A stretch of 16,299 nt of DNA from Roseburia_C sp051879315 (lineage in GTDB: Bacteria > Bacillota > Clostridia > Lachnospirales > Lachnospiraceae), in the NCBI GenBank assembly GCA_051879315.1, contig JBJELW010000074.1, forward strand, positions 1 to 16,299, written 5' to 3'. The notes beneath the pieces are model-generated. The model saw only the letters and a program-made list of their open reading frames with translations. It searched no databases and had not been told where the DNA came from. A program made the translations under genes and the position numbers. The first letter of the stretch is position 1. Each line of letters begins with the position of its first letter. Below are positions 6,104 to 14,401 of the stretch, one piece after another.

Positions 6104-7687
6104 CTATTCAGCAACCCTGTAAATAGCGGAATAATCCTCCGCATACAAAGGATAACCTTTATAGCCATCAAAATTCTTGCTTAGAACCCTGAATCCTGCA
6201 ATATCCTGAATATATACACTGGCAGCCTCCTCAGATAGAATCTGCTGTGCTTCCTTAAACAATGCAATACGTTCAGTCTCATCTGCCGTTGCTACTGCAT
6301 TTGCATATACTTCGTCATAGTTTTGCGAATTGAAATTTACAAAGTTATTGGATGCATCAGATACATATCTTGATAAGAATGCTGTGGGGTATGCCAAAGA
6401 GCCATCCAAAGAGATAATTGTACTTTCATATTCTCTACCTTGATATACTTTCTCAAGCCATGTCGCCCAATCAACCTGCTTAATCTCTGCATTGATTCCA
6501 ATTGCTGCAAGCTGGTTTACAATTACTTCGGCTGTATCTATATGGGCTTCATATACTGATGGTACTGTAATTGTAAATGAAAATCCATCTTCATATCCAG
6601 CCTCTGCAAGCAGTTCTTTAGCCTTATCTAAATCCTGATTATAAGCATCCACCAGTGAATCATCATAATATACTTCCAATGCCGGAATCAGACCACTTCC
6701 TACTTTGGTTCCATATCCATAAAATGCAAGATCAATAATTTCATCTGAAGAAACAGCATAGTTAATAGCCTGCCGAACCCTTACATCCTGGAACGGCTCA
6801 AAATCATTATTCAAGGCCAGAAGCTGTACCGCATTAGAAAGTGTAATCTGCAAATTGTATGTATCTTCCGGCAACTGATTCACCGTACTTGCTGATGCGG
6901 AAAATCCATCAATGGTGCCAGCGGTAAACAGAATCACCAGGTCTTCCTGGCTGGCCGCAAATTTAATGGTAATTTTATCCAGATGTCCGCCATCACCCCA
7001 ATAGTCCGTATTTTTCTCAAGTACAATGTAGTCCTGTTCCGCATACTCCGTAAGTTTGTATGGCCCGGTCCCAATCGGATTTAAAGAAAGATCTTCATAA
7101 TCCTTGGGTACAATCGGCTGTGTGAGATACGGAATAAATCCGGTGTTTGCTTCTGATAATGTAATCACTATCTGTCCTGCATCATTTACCTCAAAGCTCG
7201 CAATTTGATCATAGCCTGCGCTGGCGCTGTCAATGGATTTCTGAATTGAATATAATACATCATCAACAGTTACCTCATTTCCATTATGGAACTTTATTCC
7301 ATCTCTCAAAGTAAACGAGTATGTTTTTCCATCATCAGATACTTCATATTCGGAAGCAACAGCCGGTACAAAACTACCATCTGATTCCACCTTCACAAGA
7401 CCCTCATAAATATTAAAAGTTACGGCTCTTGTATCGGCTGTTATTGAATTGAACGGATTGAAATCGGTAATTTCTGTTGCTGAACCGAGTACAATCTCTC
7501 CGCCTTCAACGATTTCACCTTCTTTTGATTCTGTAGCTGATTCCTCTGAATCGGCTTCTGCAGTTACATTCTCTTCAGAAACTACATTGTCAGCGCTATC
7601 CGTTGATGTTTCTCCATCAGAACATCCGACAATCCCCAAAGCTAAAACTGCTGTAAGAATAAGTGCCAAAAATTTTCTTTTTTTCAT
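6104..7687 (-). CDS. Substrate-binding lipoprotein of an Opp/Dpp ABC importer (SBP family 5)
   Basis: 527-residue extracellular lipoprotein. It has a signal peptide (MKKRKFLALILTAVLALG) with lipobox IVGC, so Cys22 is the lipidated residue. An acidic Ser/Glu-rich spacer (about 23-65) follows, then the SBP_bac_5 fold: TEITDFNPFNSITADTRAV, YEGLVKVESDG, SFTLRDGIKFHNGNEVTVDD, and the PIGTGPYKLTEY segment. Family members bind peptides, nickel chelates, sugars or other solutes, and the pocket cannot be read reliably. AAGGAGG is eight bases before ATG and overlaps the stop of the alpha/beta hydrolase gene (13-base gap), implying coupled expression. It is the last of eight genes; placing the binding protein at the distal end is less usual than at the front, where it is made in excess. 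The terminator at 6026-6068 follows. Confidence 0.93.
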   Translation of the reverse strand: MKKRKFLALILTAVLALGIVGCSDGETSTDSADNVVSEENVTAEADSEESATESKEGEIVEGGEIVLGSATEITDFNPFNSITADTRAVTFNIYEGLVKVESDGSFVPAVASEYEVSDDGKTYSFTLRDGIKFHNGNEVTVDDVLYSIQKSIDSASAGYDQIASFEVNDAGQIVITLSEANTGFIPYLTQPIVPKDYEDLSLNPIGTGPYKLTEYAEQDYIVLEKNTDYWGDGGHLDKITIKFAASQEDLVILFTAGTIDGFSASASTVNQLPEDTYNLQITLSNAVQLLALNNDFEPFQDVRVRQAINYAVSSDEIIDLAFYGYGTKVGSGLIPALEVYYDDSLVDAYNQDLDKAKELLAEAGYEDGFSFTITVPSVYEAHIDTAEVIVNQLAAIGINAEIKQVDWATWLEKVYQGREYESTIISLDGSLAYPTAFLSRYVSDASNNFVNFNSQNYDEVYANAVATADETERIALFKEAQQILSEEAASVYIQDIAGFRVLSKNFDGYKGYPLYAEDYSAIYRVAE

Positions 7688-7700
7688 AATAAATTCCTCC

Positions 7701-8606
7701 TTAAATTTTTTTATTTATCCAATCAAAGATATCATCATATACCCTTTCCCGGCCGGCTTCCTGAAGAATACTATGTCGATACTTTGGATAAACCTTTGAT
7801 AAAACATCTGTGAATCCGATACTTTCCAGTTGCTTTTGCTTGACGTCAACGGCAAGGCCTCCGTCTGCAATTACATCATCCTCTCCTACCAATAGCAGAA
7901 CCGGAAAATCATGATTCTCCAACTCATCTACCTTTGCTCCGCGTCGTTCTTTCTGAAATAAATAAAAATCTTTATAAAAACGGTTTGAAAATACTTTCCC
8001 GGTAGATGGCAATTTCTCATAATATTGCTGTCTTTCCCTATCGCTTGTCATAACTGCCATAATACTGCCTTCATCTGCGAAATCATCATTTAGTTTTGCA
8101 AATACATTTTCCGTAATATATTGATTCGGAGCATTTTCCCCGTTTTCTTCAATCTCTTTTGAAATGGTATCCAGATAATGCCCCACCTGTTCATCCGAAG
8201 CGGCTTTCTCATTTGCAGGTAATCCAATTAGAATTGCACCGTCCCACCCTTGGGGATAACGGACAATTGCCGTCTGTCCCAATTGGGTTCCCAAACTGTG
8301 CCCCAGCAGGAACACCTTCTTTTCCGTCTGTTCATTATGAATAATTTTATTTAATGTAATTCCATCTTTCACATTCTGTGTAAAAATGTTCTCCATGAGG
8401 TATGCTGCCGTGTTGTTCCCATGGCCTCTATACTCATGCAGATAGACATCAAATCCCCTCTTATTTGCTGCTATTGCGAATTCTTCATAGTACAGACTAT
8501 GTTCCCCATACCCATGAAAAATTTGTATCACCGCTTTTGCTTCTTCCACAGACCACTCCTGTATAAATACCTGTTCTCCATCATCTGCTTCTAATAATCT
8601 ACTCAT
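7701..8606 (-). CDS. Alpha/beta hydrolase, lysophospholipase/monoacylglycerol-lipase-like
   Basis: Cytoplasmic serine hydrolase of 301 residues with no signal peptide. The oxyanion-side motif HGYGEHS is at 31-37, and the EYRGHGNN loop follows at 58-65. The nucleophile elbow is GHSLG with Ser104, the likely acid is Asp244 in GEDDVIADG, and the base is His278 in YRHSILQE, all in order and at spacing typical of the S33/Hydrolase_4 group. That group includes monoacylglycerol lipases, lysophospholipases and some peptidases. Start supported by AAGGAAGG upstream. It sits 25 bases after the phosphoesterase gene and 13 bases before the binding-protein gene, well inside the ABC operon, so it may act on the imported compound. 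Ester versus amide substrate is not decided. Confidence 0.88.
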   Translation of the reverse strand: MSRLLEADDGEQVFIQEWSVEEAKAVIQIFHGYGEHSLYYEEFAIAANKRGFDVYLHEYRGHGNNTAAYLMENIFTQNVKDGITLNKIIHNEQTEKKVFLLGHSLGTQLGQTAIVRYPQGWDGAILIGLPANEKAASDEQVGHYLDTISKEIEENGENAPNQYITENVFAKLNDDFADEGSIMAVMTSDRERQQYYEKLPSTGKVFSNRFYKDFYLFQKERRGAKVDELENHDFPVLLLVGEDDVIADGGLAVDVKQKQLESIGFTDVLSKVYPKYRHSILQEAGRERVYDDIFDWINKKI

Positions 8607-8631
8607 CTCAAACCCTTCCTTTCAAAATTGT

Positions 8632-9435
8632 TTATAATTCAAAAACGTATATCGCATCCTCTATCTGCCTGTATATATCCTTATTCCCTCTCCATTCCTC
8701 TTCATAACTCAGACATCGGCAAAACCATGTTGTGCCTTTTCTTTCCACATTACGTCTGAAATGTACGTGACCACACACCGCATATTCCACCTGATATTCA
8801 TAAATCAATTTTTCTAATTCTATGCTTCCAAGGAAGCCATTGAAATAATTCCAATCCCCGCATTTCCGTTTCACACATAAATCACTATTGGAAATCATGT
8901 GCGTTACAAGAATTTTCTTCTTATCCCGATAGCATTCCAGCTGCTCCCTGAGCTTTTGGATAAAATATTCATTTTTCCCAATATTATCCCGGGTCCATTG
9001 ATTCCGAATAGAATCCTGCCAAACTCTTCCATTTCTCTGCATTTTTTCATACTCCGAAAGAGGTATTTGATTGTCCCCATACGTATAATCGTACCATCCC
9101 ACGTCCCCTATAATCGCATAATCACCAATGAGAAATGGTCCCGCACTCAGACAGCGGCTGTCATTCAGGAAATGTGCATACACCTCATCTGTGGTTTCAT
9201 TCTGATGATACAAATTCCACAAATCATGATTACCCGGCACGTAACGGATCAAGGTATTCGATGAATCCTCTAATCTTTCAATAAATGCTATTGTTTTCTC
9301 ATAATCCGTTTCGATATCCCCTGCCAGTAATAACAGTTCGATTTCATTTTTTAATAAAAATACTCTCAAAGCACCTTCCACATCGTAACCTGTATTATCG
9401 TCAAGATGAATATCTGAAATTACAGCTGTCCTCAT
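8632..9435 (-). CDS. Calcineurin-like metallophosphoesterase
   Basis: Two-metal phosphoesterase, 267 residues. All signature blocks are present in order: SDIH (D8, H10), AGDIE (D40), PGNHD (N69, H70), VTHM (H179) and CGHVH (H223, H225). No signal peptide, so cytoplasmic. The family removes phosphomonoester or diester groups from nucleotides, phospholipid head groups or proteins; the substrate is not evident. The insert rich in Tyr/Trp (about 110-160) may shape the pocket. The ATG follows GGAG with a spacing of about 9-10, a weaker site than its neighbours. It is 18 bases after the HAD phosphatase gene and 25 bases before the alpha/beta hydrolase gene, in the ABC operon. Two phosphatases in the same operon suggest a phosphorylated substrate. 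Confidence 0.9.
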   Translation of the reverse strand: MRTAVISDIHLDDNTGYDVEGALRVFLLKNEIELLLLAGDIETDYEKTIAFIERLEDSSNTLIRYVPGNHDLWNLYHQNETTDEVYAHFLNDSRCLSAGPFLIGDYAIIGDVGWYDYTYGDNQIPLSEYEKMQRNGRVWQDSIRNQWTRDNIGKNEYFIQKLREQLECYRDKKKILVTHMISNSDLCVKRKCGDWNYFNGFLGSIELEKLIYEYQVEYAVCGHVHFRRNVERKGTTWFCRCLSYEEEWRGNKDIYRQIEDAIYVFEL

Positions 9436-9453
9436 ATTCCATTCTCCATTCTG

Positions 9454-10269
9454 TTATAAAATACTCTTTATCGCTTCTGCAGCGCCATCATGATCGTGAT
9501 CTAATGTTATAAAATCTGCAATTTCCTTGATTTCTTTGCTGGCATTTCCCATTGCAACAGGCAGTCCCACACTTTTTAACAATCCGATATCATTATTGCT
9601 GTCTCCAATTGCCATCATTTCTTCTCTTCTGATTCCCAGCATATGTCCAAGTTCGAGAATCGCAAATCCCTTATCCGCCTCATAAGCATTGATTTCAAGT
9701 TCTCCCGGTGTCTGGTGTACCACCCGTACATTTTTTATTTCCGATAGAAACTCCAAAATATCCTCACGAAGACTCCCTGGAATTCCCATCAGCGAAATTT
9801 CATCAATCCCCACGGGAAGTTCCTTTAGGAAACGATGAATATCATCCACAGGCACTCTGCTTTGCTCGACATAAGACTGAATAGGTTTTCCTTGGACATG
9901 CTTCAAAAAAATTTCAAAATCTCCCCGGGTCTCATAACCGTATCCATTTGCAAAAATTTCGCGTATTATCGGAAGCCCGGCCGTATTGTTCAGAATCTGC
10001 TCACATACTTCTTTTGTTATGCTCTTCTGTCGCAGCAATTTACCGTTTTGATAATCTAGTGTGATAGCACCATTAGTCGTTATAATGTAACGTATCCCCG
10101 GAATTTCCAAAATCTGTTTAGGAATTCCATGATATGGTCTTCCTGTTACCGGCACAATATGTATTCCTTTCTTTATTGCTGTAATCAATACGGAACGCAT
10201 ATATTCTGTTATCTGCTTTTTGCTGTTCAGAACCGTTCCGTCCAAGTCCAAACCTATCAAACGAATCAT
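9454..10269 (-). CDS. HAD-superfamily phosphatase, Cof type (IIB cap)
   Basis: Mg-dependent phosphatase of 271 residues. Motif I is DLDGTVLN (nucleophile D8, acid D10), motif II T42 in VTGRP, motif III K200, and motif IV GDSNNDI (D223, D227). The large insertion between motifs II and III is the C2B cap of the Cof/YwpJ group, whose known members hydrolyse sugar phosphates, FMN or related small phosphates. I chose the ATG at 10269, which precedes the conserved MIRLIGLDLDG and starts only 4 bases after the upstream ATPase stop; the in-frame ATG at 10347 would add 26 residues overlapping the ATPase gene. Sites AAAGGAG and AGAGGA precede the ATG. The gene links the ABC importer genes to the hydrolase genes in one operon. 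Confidence 0.92.
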   Translation of the reverse strand: MIRLIGLDLDGTVLNSKKQITEYMRSVLITAIKKGIHIVPVTGRPYHGIPKQILEIPGIRYIITTNGAITLDYQNGKLLRQKSITKEVCEQILNNTAGLPIIREIFANGYGYETRGDFEIFLKHVQGKPIQSYVEQSRVPVDDIHRFLKELPVGIDEISLMGIPGSLREDILEFLSEIKNVRVVHQTPGELEINAYEADKGFAILELGHMLGIRREEMMAIGDSNNDIGLLKSVGLPVAMGNASKEIKEIADFITLDHDHDGAAEAIKSIL

Positions 10270-10273
10270 TCCT

Positions 10274-11257
10274 CTATCGGCTCCTTTCTCTGCTGAAAAG
10301 ATTACAGCGAACCAGGTGACTTGCTCCTCCCTCTTGGGCGGTTTCAATCATTGGCGGGCTTTTTTTACACGCTTCTGTGGCATACGGACATCGATGATAA
10401 AAGCAGCACCCCTCAAAAAACGCCTCATTTTCTACCTGAATCTCCCCTTTGTCCGTGTACTGCTCACTCCCCTCACTTTCTATATCAGGTATCGCTGATA
10501 ATAAAAGTTTTGTATACGGATGTCCCGGTCTGTTATAAACATCCTCTGCGCTGCCTAACTCCACTATATTTCCACAATACATCACAGCGATCCGGTCACA
10601 TAAGTAATACACTACGTTAAGATTGTGTGAAATAAACAACATAGAAAATTCCTTTTCCTGATGAATCTTCTTAAAGAGGTTCAATATTTGAGAACCAACA
10701 GACACATCAAGTGCTGATATTGCTTCATCCGCAATCACCAATTTGGGATCTAACATCAGTGATGCTCCAATACAAACTCTCTGCCGCTGTCCCCCACTAA
10801 GTTCTCTTGGATAACGATTTCTGTAGGAAGCATCCAGCCCCACTAAATCCAGCATTTCATTCACCTTACGAATTCTCTCCTGCTTATTTCCAATATGATG
10901 TATTTTCAATGGCTCCTCCATAGTAAAACCGATAGTACGCTTCGGATTTAAAGCGCTGAGCGGATCCTGGAATACAGCCTGCACATTCTTTGTAAATATA
11001 AGTTTGTTTTTTCTGCTGTACGGAATACCATTTACAAGAATGGAACCCTCAAATGGAATTAAGCCCAGAATCGATTTTCCCAATGTTGACTTACCACAAC
11101 CGCTCTCTCCCACCAGCCCAAAAAATTCGTTCTTATGAATGTTAAATGTCACATCATTTAATACTTTTGTCCGTTTCTTTTTTCTGAAAATTCCAAGTCC
11201 GTTTTCATCGTAATGATTCTGGACATTTAAAACCTGCAAAATATCTTGATCCGCCAT
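10274..11257 (-). CDS. ABC importer ATPase, OppF/DppF type
   Basis: Cytoplasmic nucleotide-binding subunit, 327 residues. Walker A GESGCGKST (50-58), Q-loop Q97 in VFQDP, signature LSGGQ (153-157), Walker B LVIADEA (about 173-179) and switch His211 in ISHN. The usual Walker B DEP is DEA here; the catalytic Glu is kept. The C-terminal oligo_HPY region has C284, C285, C290, C297 and C318, matching the metal or Fe-S cysteine cluster seen in dipeptide/oligopeptide importers. The start ATG at 11257 follows TAGGAGG at 8-base spacing; the in-frame ATG at 11317 overlaps the upstream gene. It is expected to pair with the OppD-type ATPase encoded just upstream. Confidence 0.93.
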   Translation of the reverse strand: MADQDILQVLNVQNHYDENGLGIFRKKKRTKVLNDVTFNIHKNEFFGLVGESGCGKSTLGKSILGLIPFEGSILVNGIPYSRKNKLIFTKNVQAVFQDPLSALNPKRTIGFTMEEPLKIHHIGNKQERIRKVNEMLDLVGLDASYRNRYPRELSGGQRQRVCIGASLMLDPKLVIADEAISALDVSVGSQILNLFKKIHQEKEFSMLFISHNLNVVYYLCDRIAVMYCGNIVELGSAEDVYNRPGHPYTKLLLSAIPDIESEGSEQYTDKGEIQVENEAFFEGCCFYHRCPYATEACKKSPPMIETAQEGGASHLVRCNLFSRERSR

Positions 11258-11268
11258 GTATTCACCTC

Positions 11269-12267
11269 CTAAATTCGATAGTACTCCGACTCCCCATCTG
11301 CATCTACCATATGGCAACTCACAGAATGATGTTCACTTAAATATTTTTCTTCCGGAGTCGTTTGAAAGCATATATCTTTTGCGGCATCACATCTGGGTGC
11401 GAACGGACATGGCGATTTTTTTTCTGTAACAGGAGGCACCTTACCCTTGATACTGCACAATAACTCTCCTTTTTTCTTTCGGGTAGGAATAGAATTCATC
11501 AATCCTTTCGTATATTCATGAACCGGATGAATCAAAATCGTTGAGGTTCTCCCCTGCTCGACAATTTTCCCTGCATACATGACAAGCACTCTATCGCAAA
11601 GTCGTTTAATAACACCCAGATCATGGGAAATAAATAGAATTGTTGTATGATACTTCCTATTTATCTTCTTTAACAATTCCAGAACCTGAGCCTGTGTTGT
11701 AACGTCCAATGCTGTCGTCGGTTCATCTGCTATCAGTAGTTTAGGCTTTCCAATGATTGCCATCGCAATCATCACGCGCTGTCTCATCCCTCCGGAAAGC
11801 TGATGGGGATACGATGCCATAATTTTTTCCGGATCGACAAACCCAACCTCTGCAAGTACTCCTTTCACCGCATCCTGAATTTCTTTTTTTGACCTGCTTT
11901 CATGTATTTTCAAAACTTCTCCAATTTGCTGTCCAATTTTAATGAGAGGATTTAATGAGGTCATAGGCTCCTGAAAAATAATGGAGATATCTTTACCATT
12001 TATTTTTTGACGTTCTCTTTTCGGAAGTAACAAAAGATCATTTCCATCAAACAACAGTTGCCCGTCTGTAACCTTCACTCCCTCACCAAGCAGTCCAAGC
12101 ACAGACAATGCAGTGATACTTTTCCCACATCCGCTCTCTCCCACAATCCCAAGTATTTCACCTCTATTGACTTGAAAGCTGATGCGATCAACGGCTGTAT
12201 GTATTCTTTTCCCATCTTTGATTCCTATGGAAAAGTTTAATACCCTTAATATAACATCCTGGTTCAT
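11269..12267 (-). CDS. ABC importer ATPase, OppD/DppD type
   Basis: Partner nucleotide-binding subunit, about 332 residues. Walker A GESGCGKSI (43-51), LSGGM signature (157-161), Walker B LLIADEPTTALD (about 177-188) and His215 in ISHD. The oligo_HPY tail carries C287, C293, C300 and C318. Two closely spaced ATGs are possible: 12267 (GAGGG six bases upstream) and 12273 (AGAGG six bases upstream), a two-residue difference. The in-frame ATG at 12384 would overlap the permease gene by about 100 bases and is unlikely. The gene follows the second permease by 17 bases and precedes the OppF-type ATPase by 11 bases. Confidence 0.93.
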   Translation of the reverse strand: MNQDVILRVLNFSIGIKDGKRIHTAVDRISFQVNRGEILGIVGESGCGKSITALSVLGLLGEGVKVTDGQLLFDGNDLLLLPKRERQKINGKDISIIFQEPMTSLNPLIKIGQQIGEVLKIHESRSKKEIQDAVKGVLAEVGFVDPEKIMASYPHQLSGGMRQRVMIAMAIIGKPKLLIADEPTTALDVTTQAQVLELLKKINRKYHTTILFISHDLGVIKRLCDRVLVMYAGKIVEQGRTSTILIHPVHEYTKGLMNSIPTRKKKGELLCSIKGKVPPVTEKKSPCPFAPRCDAAKDICFQTTPEEKYLSEHHSVSCHMVDADGESEYYRI

Positions 12268-12284
12268 TTGCATCCCTCGCCTCT

Positions 12285-13088
12285 CTATGAACAATATTTT
12301 TTTCGGATTCCCTCTCCAAGACAATTGAATCCAACGATCGTAATTACAATCATTATGCCCGGAGCTATCGCATACCATGGACATTTAAAAATTGTAGACT
12401 GTGCTTCATTTAACATTCTCCCCCAGCTAGGCGTAGGGGGCTGAATACCAAGTCCAAGATAACTCATACTGGACTCTGCCAGAATTGCATTCGATAATCC
12501 AATTACAATAGACGATAACAGCAGCGGAAAAATATTCGGGAAAATGTGAACTAAAAGCAGGCGAACCGCAGAAGCACCAAATACTTTATTGCTTTTTACA
12601 AATTCGGCTTCTTTATACTGCAATGTGCCGGTACGGACAATTCTAGTGTAGCTGGGCACAAACATGATACATAATGCAGGAATAATCGTATACTTTCCGT
12701 AATCTAAAATTGTTACAATAATTAAGGCAATTAATATTCCGGGAAATGAATTCACTGCATCAATGATCCGCATAATAACAGCATCGGCAATCCCTCCAAA
12801 ATATCCACTCACCAATCCCAAAATGCTCCCGACAACAGTACTTCCAAATACTGTTGACACTGCTACGAGAAGCGTAAAGCGGGTTCCTACCATAAGTCTG
12901 CTGAATATATCCCTTCCAAAATCATCTGTTCCAGCCAAATGAGCCAAAGATACCGGCATCTCTCTGGCAGCTGTATCCATTTGGTTGATATCATATGGTG
13001 TGTAAAAAAAACTGACCAATGCCATTCCCACAATGAAAATAATAATTACCACTCCTATTCTTAGCTCTGCGTTTCCTTTTTTCATCAT
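12285..13088 (-). CDS. ABC importer permease, OppC/DppC type
   Basis: Inner-membrane subunit of 267 residues. A first helix (about 10-30) is followed by the external segment with the family motif GTDDFGRDIFSRL. Several more helices follow, with the cytoplasmic EAA-type loop EAEFVKSNKVFGASAVRLL that docks the ATPases, and the family-typical SYLGLGIQPPTPSWGRML near the end. The start is ATGATG at 13088 or 13085, with AAGGAG five or eight bases before; it starts 2 bases after the stop of the first permease gene, so translation is very likely coupled. Confidence 0.94.
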   Translation of the reverse strand: MMKKGNAELRIGVVIIIFIVGMALVSFFYTPYDINQMDTAAREMPVSLAHLAGTDDFGRDIFSRLMVGTRFTLLVAVSTVFGSTVVGSILGLVSGYFGGIADAVIMRIIDAVNSFPGILIALIIVTILDYGKYTIIPALCIMFVPSYTRIVRTGTLQYKEAEFVKSNKVFGASAVRLLLVHIFPNIFPLLLSSIVIGLSNAILAESSMSYLGLGIQPPTPSWGRMLNEAQSTIFKCPWYAIAPGIMIVITIVGFNCLGEGIRKKYCS

Positions 13089-13090
13089 AC

Positions 13091-14044
13091 CTACTCCTTG
13101 CCTTTTTGAATCCGGATTCTCGGATCAATCAGTTGAATAATAATATCCACCAGATAATTAATCACTACAATTACAGCCGCAATGTATAACACCAATGCCT
13201 GTACCAACGGAAAATCCCTTGATGTTACCGCCGAAATAAGCAATCTGCCAATACCGGGTATCCCGTATACCTGCTCAATAATAAGACTTCCTCCTAAGAT
13301 ACTGCCAATCATCATGCCGACCAAAGGCACAATTGATACAATTGCATTTTTAAGAATATGTCTGAACAACACCGCACTTTCTTTATTTCCTTTACTTCGT
13401 GCTGTTCGAACGTACTCCGCATCCTGCTCTGTTATCACTGCCGCTCGGATATATTTTATTAAAATTGCAGTTTCCGGTAGTGCAATTGAGATAGCAGGAA
13501 ATATCATAAAATGCAAAAATTCAATAAAATCATCCTCATAACTGATATATCCTCCCGGCACAAACCATTTCAATATCAGACCAAAAATCCAAATAATAAT
13601 GACACTTAAGAAAAATCCCGGAATGGAAATACCAATCATAGTGAAAAAATTAAACACAGGATTCAGCCAGGAATTTTTTTTGTGCGCCGCGTAAACACCA
13701 AGTGGTATTCCTAGCAAAAGTGTTATCGACATCACCATAATTGTTAATAGCACTGTAACCGGTGCACGACTTAAAATCATTTCTACAACCGGTTCCTTAT
13801 ACTTAATGGATGTTCCCAAATCCCCCCGGAATAGTCCACTAATCCAGTCACTATACTGTTCAAATACCGGTTTATTGGTTCCCAATTCTTCTCTCAGTGC
13901 TTCCAGTTTTTCTTCTGATGCCTCCGTGCCAAGAATCATCAGTGCAGGATCCCCCGGCACAATATGGAATGCAAAAAACGTAACCACCGATACTAAAAAT
14001 AATGTTAAGATCAAAATGGCAATTTTGTTAAAAAAATATTTCAT
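13091..14044 (-). CDS. ABC importer permease, OppB/DppB type
   Basis: First gene of the importer operon, 317 residues. The N-terminal helix is followed by the family motif FHIVPGDPAL, then the long periplasm-side segment (ELGTNKPVFEQYSDW, GDLGTSIKY). Further helices include the cytoplasmic EAA-type loop EYVRTARSKGNKES and the closing IEQVYGIPGIGRLL, both typical of OppB/DppB. The ATG at 14044 has AAAGGAG about seven bases upstream; an in-frame ATG at 14074 lies inside the attenuator hairpin and would add 10 residues without a good site. The gene is preceded by a leader with a promoter, a short ORF and a terminator-like hairpin, so expression of all eight genes may be regulated there. Confidence 0.94.
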   Translation of the reverse strand: MKYFFNKIAILILTLFLVSVVTFFAFHIVPGDPALMILGTEASEEKLEALREELGTNKPVFEQYSDWISGLFRGDLGTSIKYKEPVVEMILSRAPVTVLLTIMVMSITLLLGIPLGVYAAHKKNSWLNPVFNFFTMIGISIPGFFLSVIIIWIFGLILKWFVPGGYISYEDDFIEFLHFMIFPAISIALPETAILIKYIRAAVITEQDAEYVRTARSKGNKESAVLFRHILKNAIVSIVPLVGMMIGSILGGSLIIEQVYGIPGIGRLLISAVTSRDFPLVQALVLYIAAVIVVINYLVDIIIQLIDPRIRIQKGKE

Positions 14045-14065
14045 CTGATATCTCCTTTGCTTTAC

Positions 14066-14111
14066 TAAAAACAAAACTAGAGAACCTGATTTTACTCAAA
14101 GTCCTCTAGTT
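14066..14111 (-). promoter_or_regulatory. Attenuator-like hairpin in the ABC operon leader
   Basis: On the minus strand AACTAGAGGAC (14111-14101) pairs with GTTCTCTAGTT (14085-14075) through 11 pairs, one of them G-T, around a 15-base loop. A T-run TTTTGTTTTT continues to about 14066. It sits about 30 bases before the permease start. The adjacent TGACTAGTCA (a palindrome, just upstream) and CTAGTCAACTAG can pair with the left arm instead, which would give an alternative structure. Regulation is inferred. Confidence 0.6.
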
Positions 14112-14113
14112 GA

Positions 14114-14173
14114 CTAGTCAGCACAAAAATCTATTCTTTTAAATCTCACATTTTCAGAATGTCTTTCTTCCAT
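14114..14173 (-). CDS. Candidate leader peptide, 19 codons
   Basis: A short ORF, MEERHSENVRFKRIDFCAD then TAG, starts at 14173 and stops at 14114, three bases before the left arm of the attenuator-like hairpin. The upstream site is weak (GGGAACAG before ATG). It lies wholly within the predicted leader downstream of the promoter at 14190-14219. A ribosome held at its stop codon would cover the left arm and favour read-through. There is no run of a single amino acid codon; three AGA arginine codons are present. Whether it is translated is unknown. Confidence 0.35.
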   Translation of the reverse strand: MEERHSENVRFKRIDFCAD

Positions 14174-14189
14174 CTGTTCCCGTGTGGAA

Positions 14190-14219
14190 ATAATAATTTA
14201 TTCAACATCATTTTGTCAA
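14190..14219 (-). promoter_or_regulatory. Promoter of the eight-gene ABC operon
   Basis: On the minus strand TTGACA (14219-14214), an 18-base spacer and TATTAT (14195-14190). A start near 14183 gives a leader of about 140 bases before the first permease gene. The surrounding 14220-14290 stretch is very AT-rich and has no gene. Confidence 0.65.
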
Positions 14220-14286
14220 TGATTTGACCGATATGCAATCTCTATCAATCGTTATAATTTATTGTTATATTAAAAAAGAAAGACAG

Positions 14287-14334
14287 AAAAAAGCCAGATA
14301 AGATACAGACATTTCCGTCCGTGCCTTATCCAGC
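14287..14334 (-). terminator. Strong intrinsic terminator with GAAA tetraloop
   Basis: On the minus strand the bases 14334-14316 pair with 14311-14293 over 19 positions, with a few G-U pairs and one mismatch. The loop is GAAA (14315-14312), followed by six T residues (14292-14287). It separates the nitrilase/acetyltransferase side from the ABC operon. Confidence 0.85.
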
Positions 14335-14401
14335 CAATCGTTTCCATCAAATGTTTTGTCCTACGAACAAGCATTGCATATTCTACTAATGATAAATTAA
14401 T

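Noticed and set aside
14045..14290. T-box riboswitch in the ABC operon leader
   Set aside because: The conserved T-box sequence (AGGGTGG-type) and specifier architecture are not seen; only a promoter, a short ORF and a hairpin are visible.
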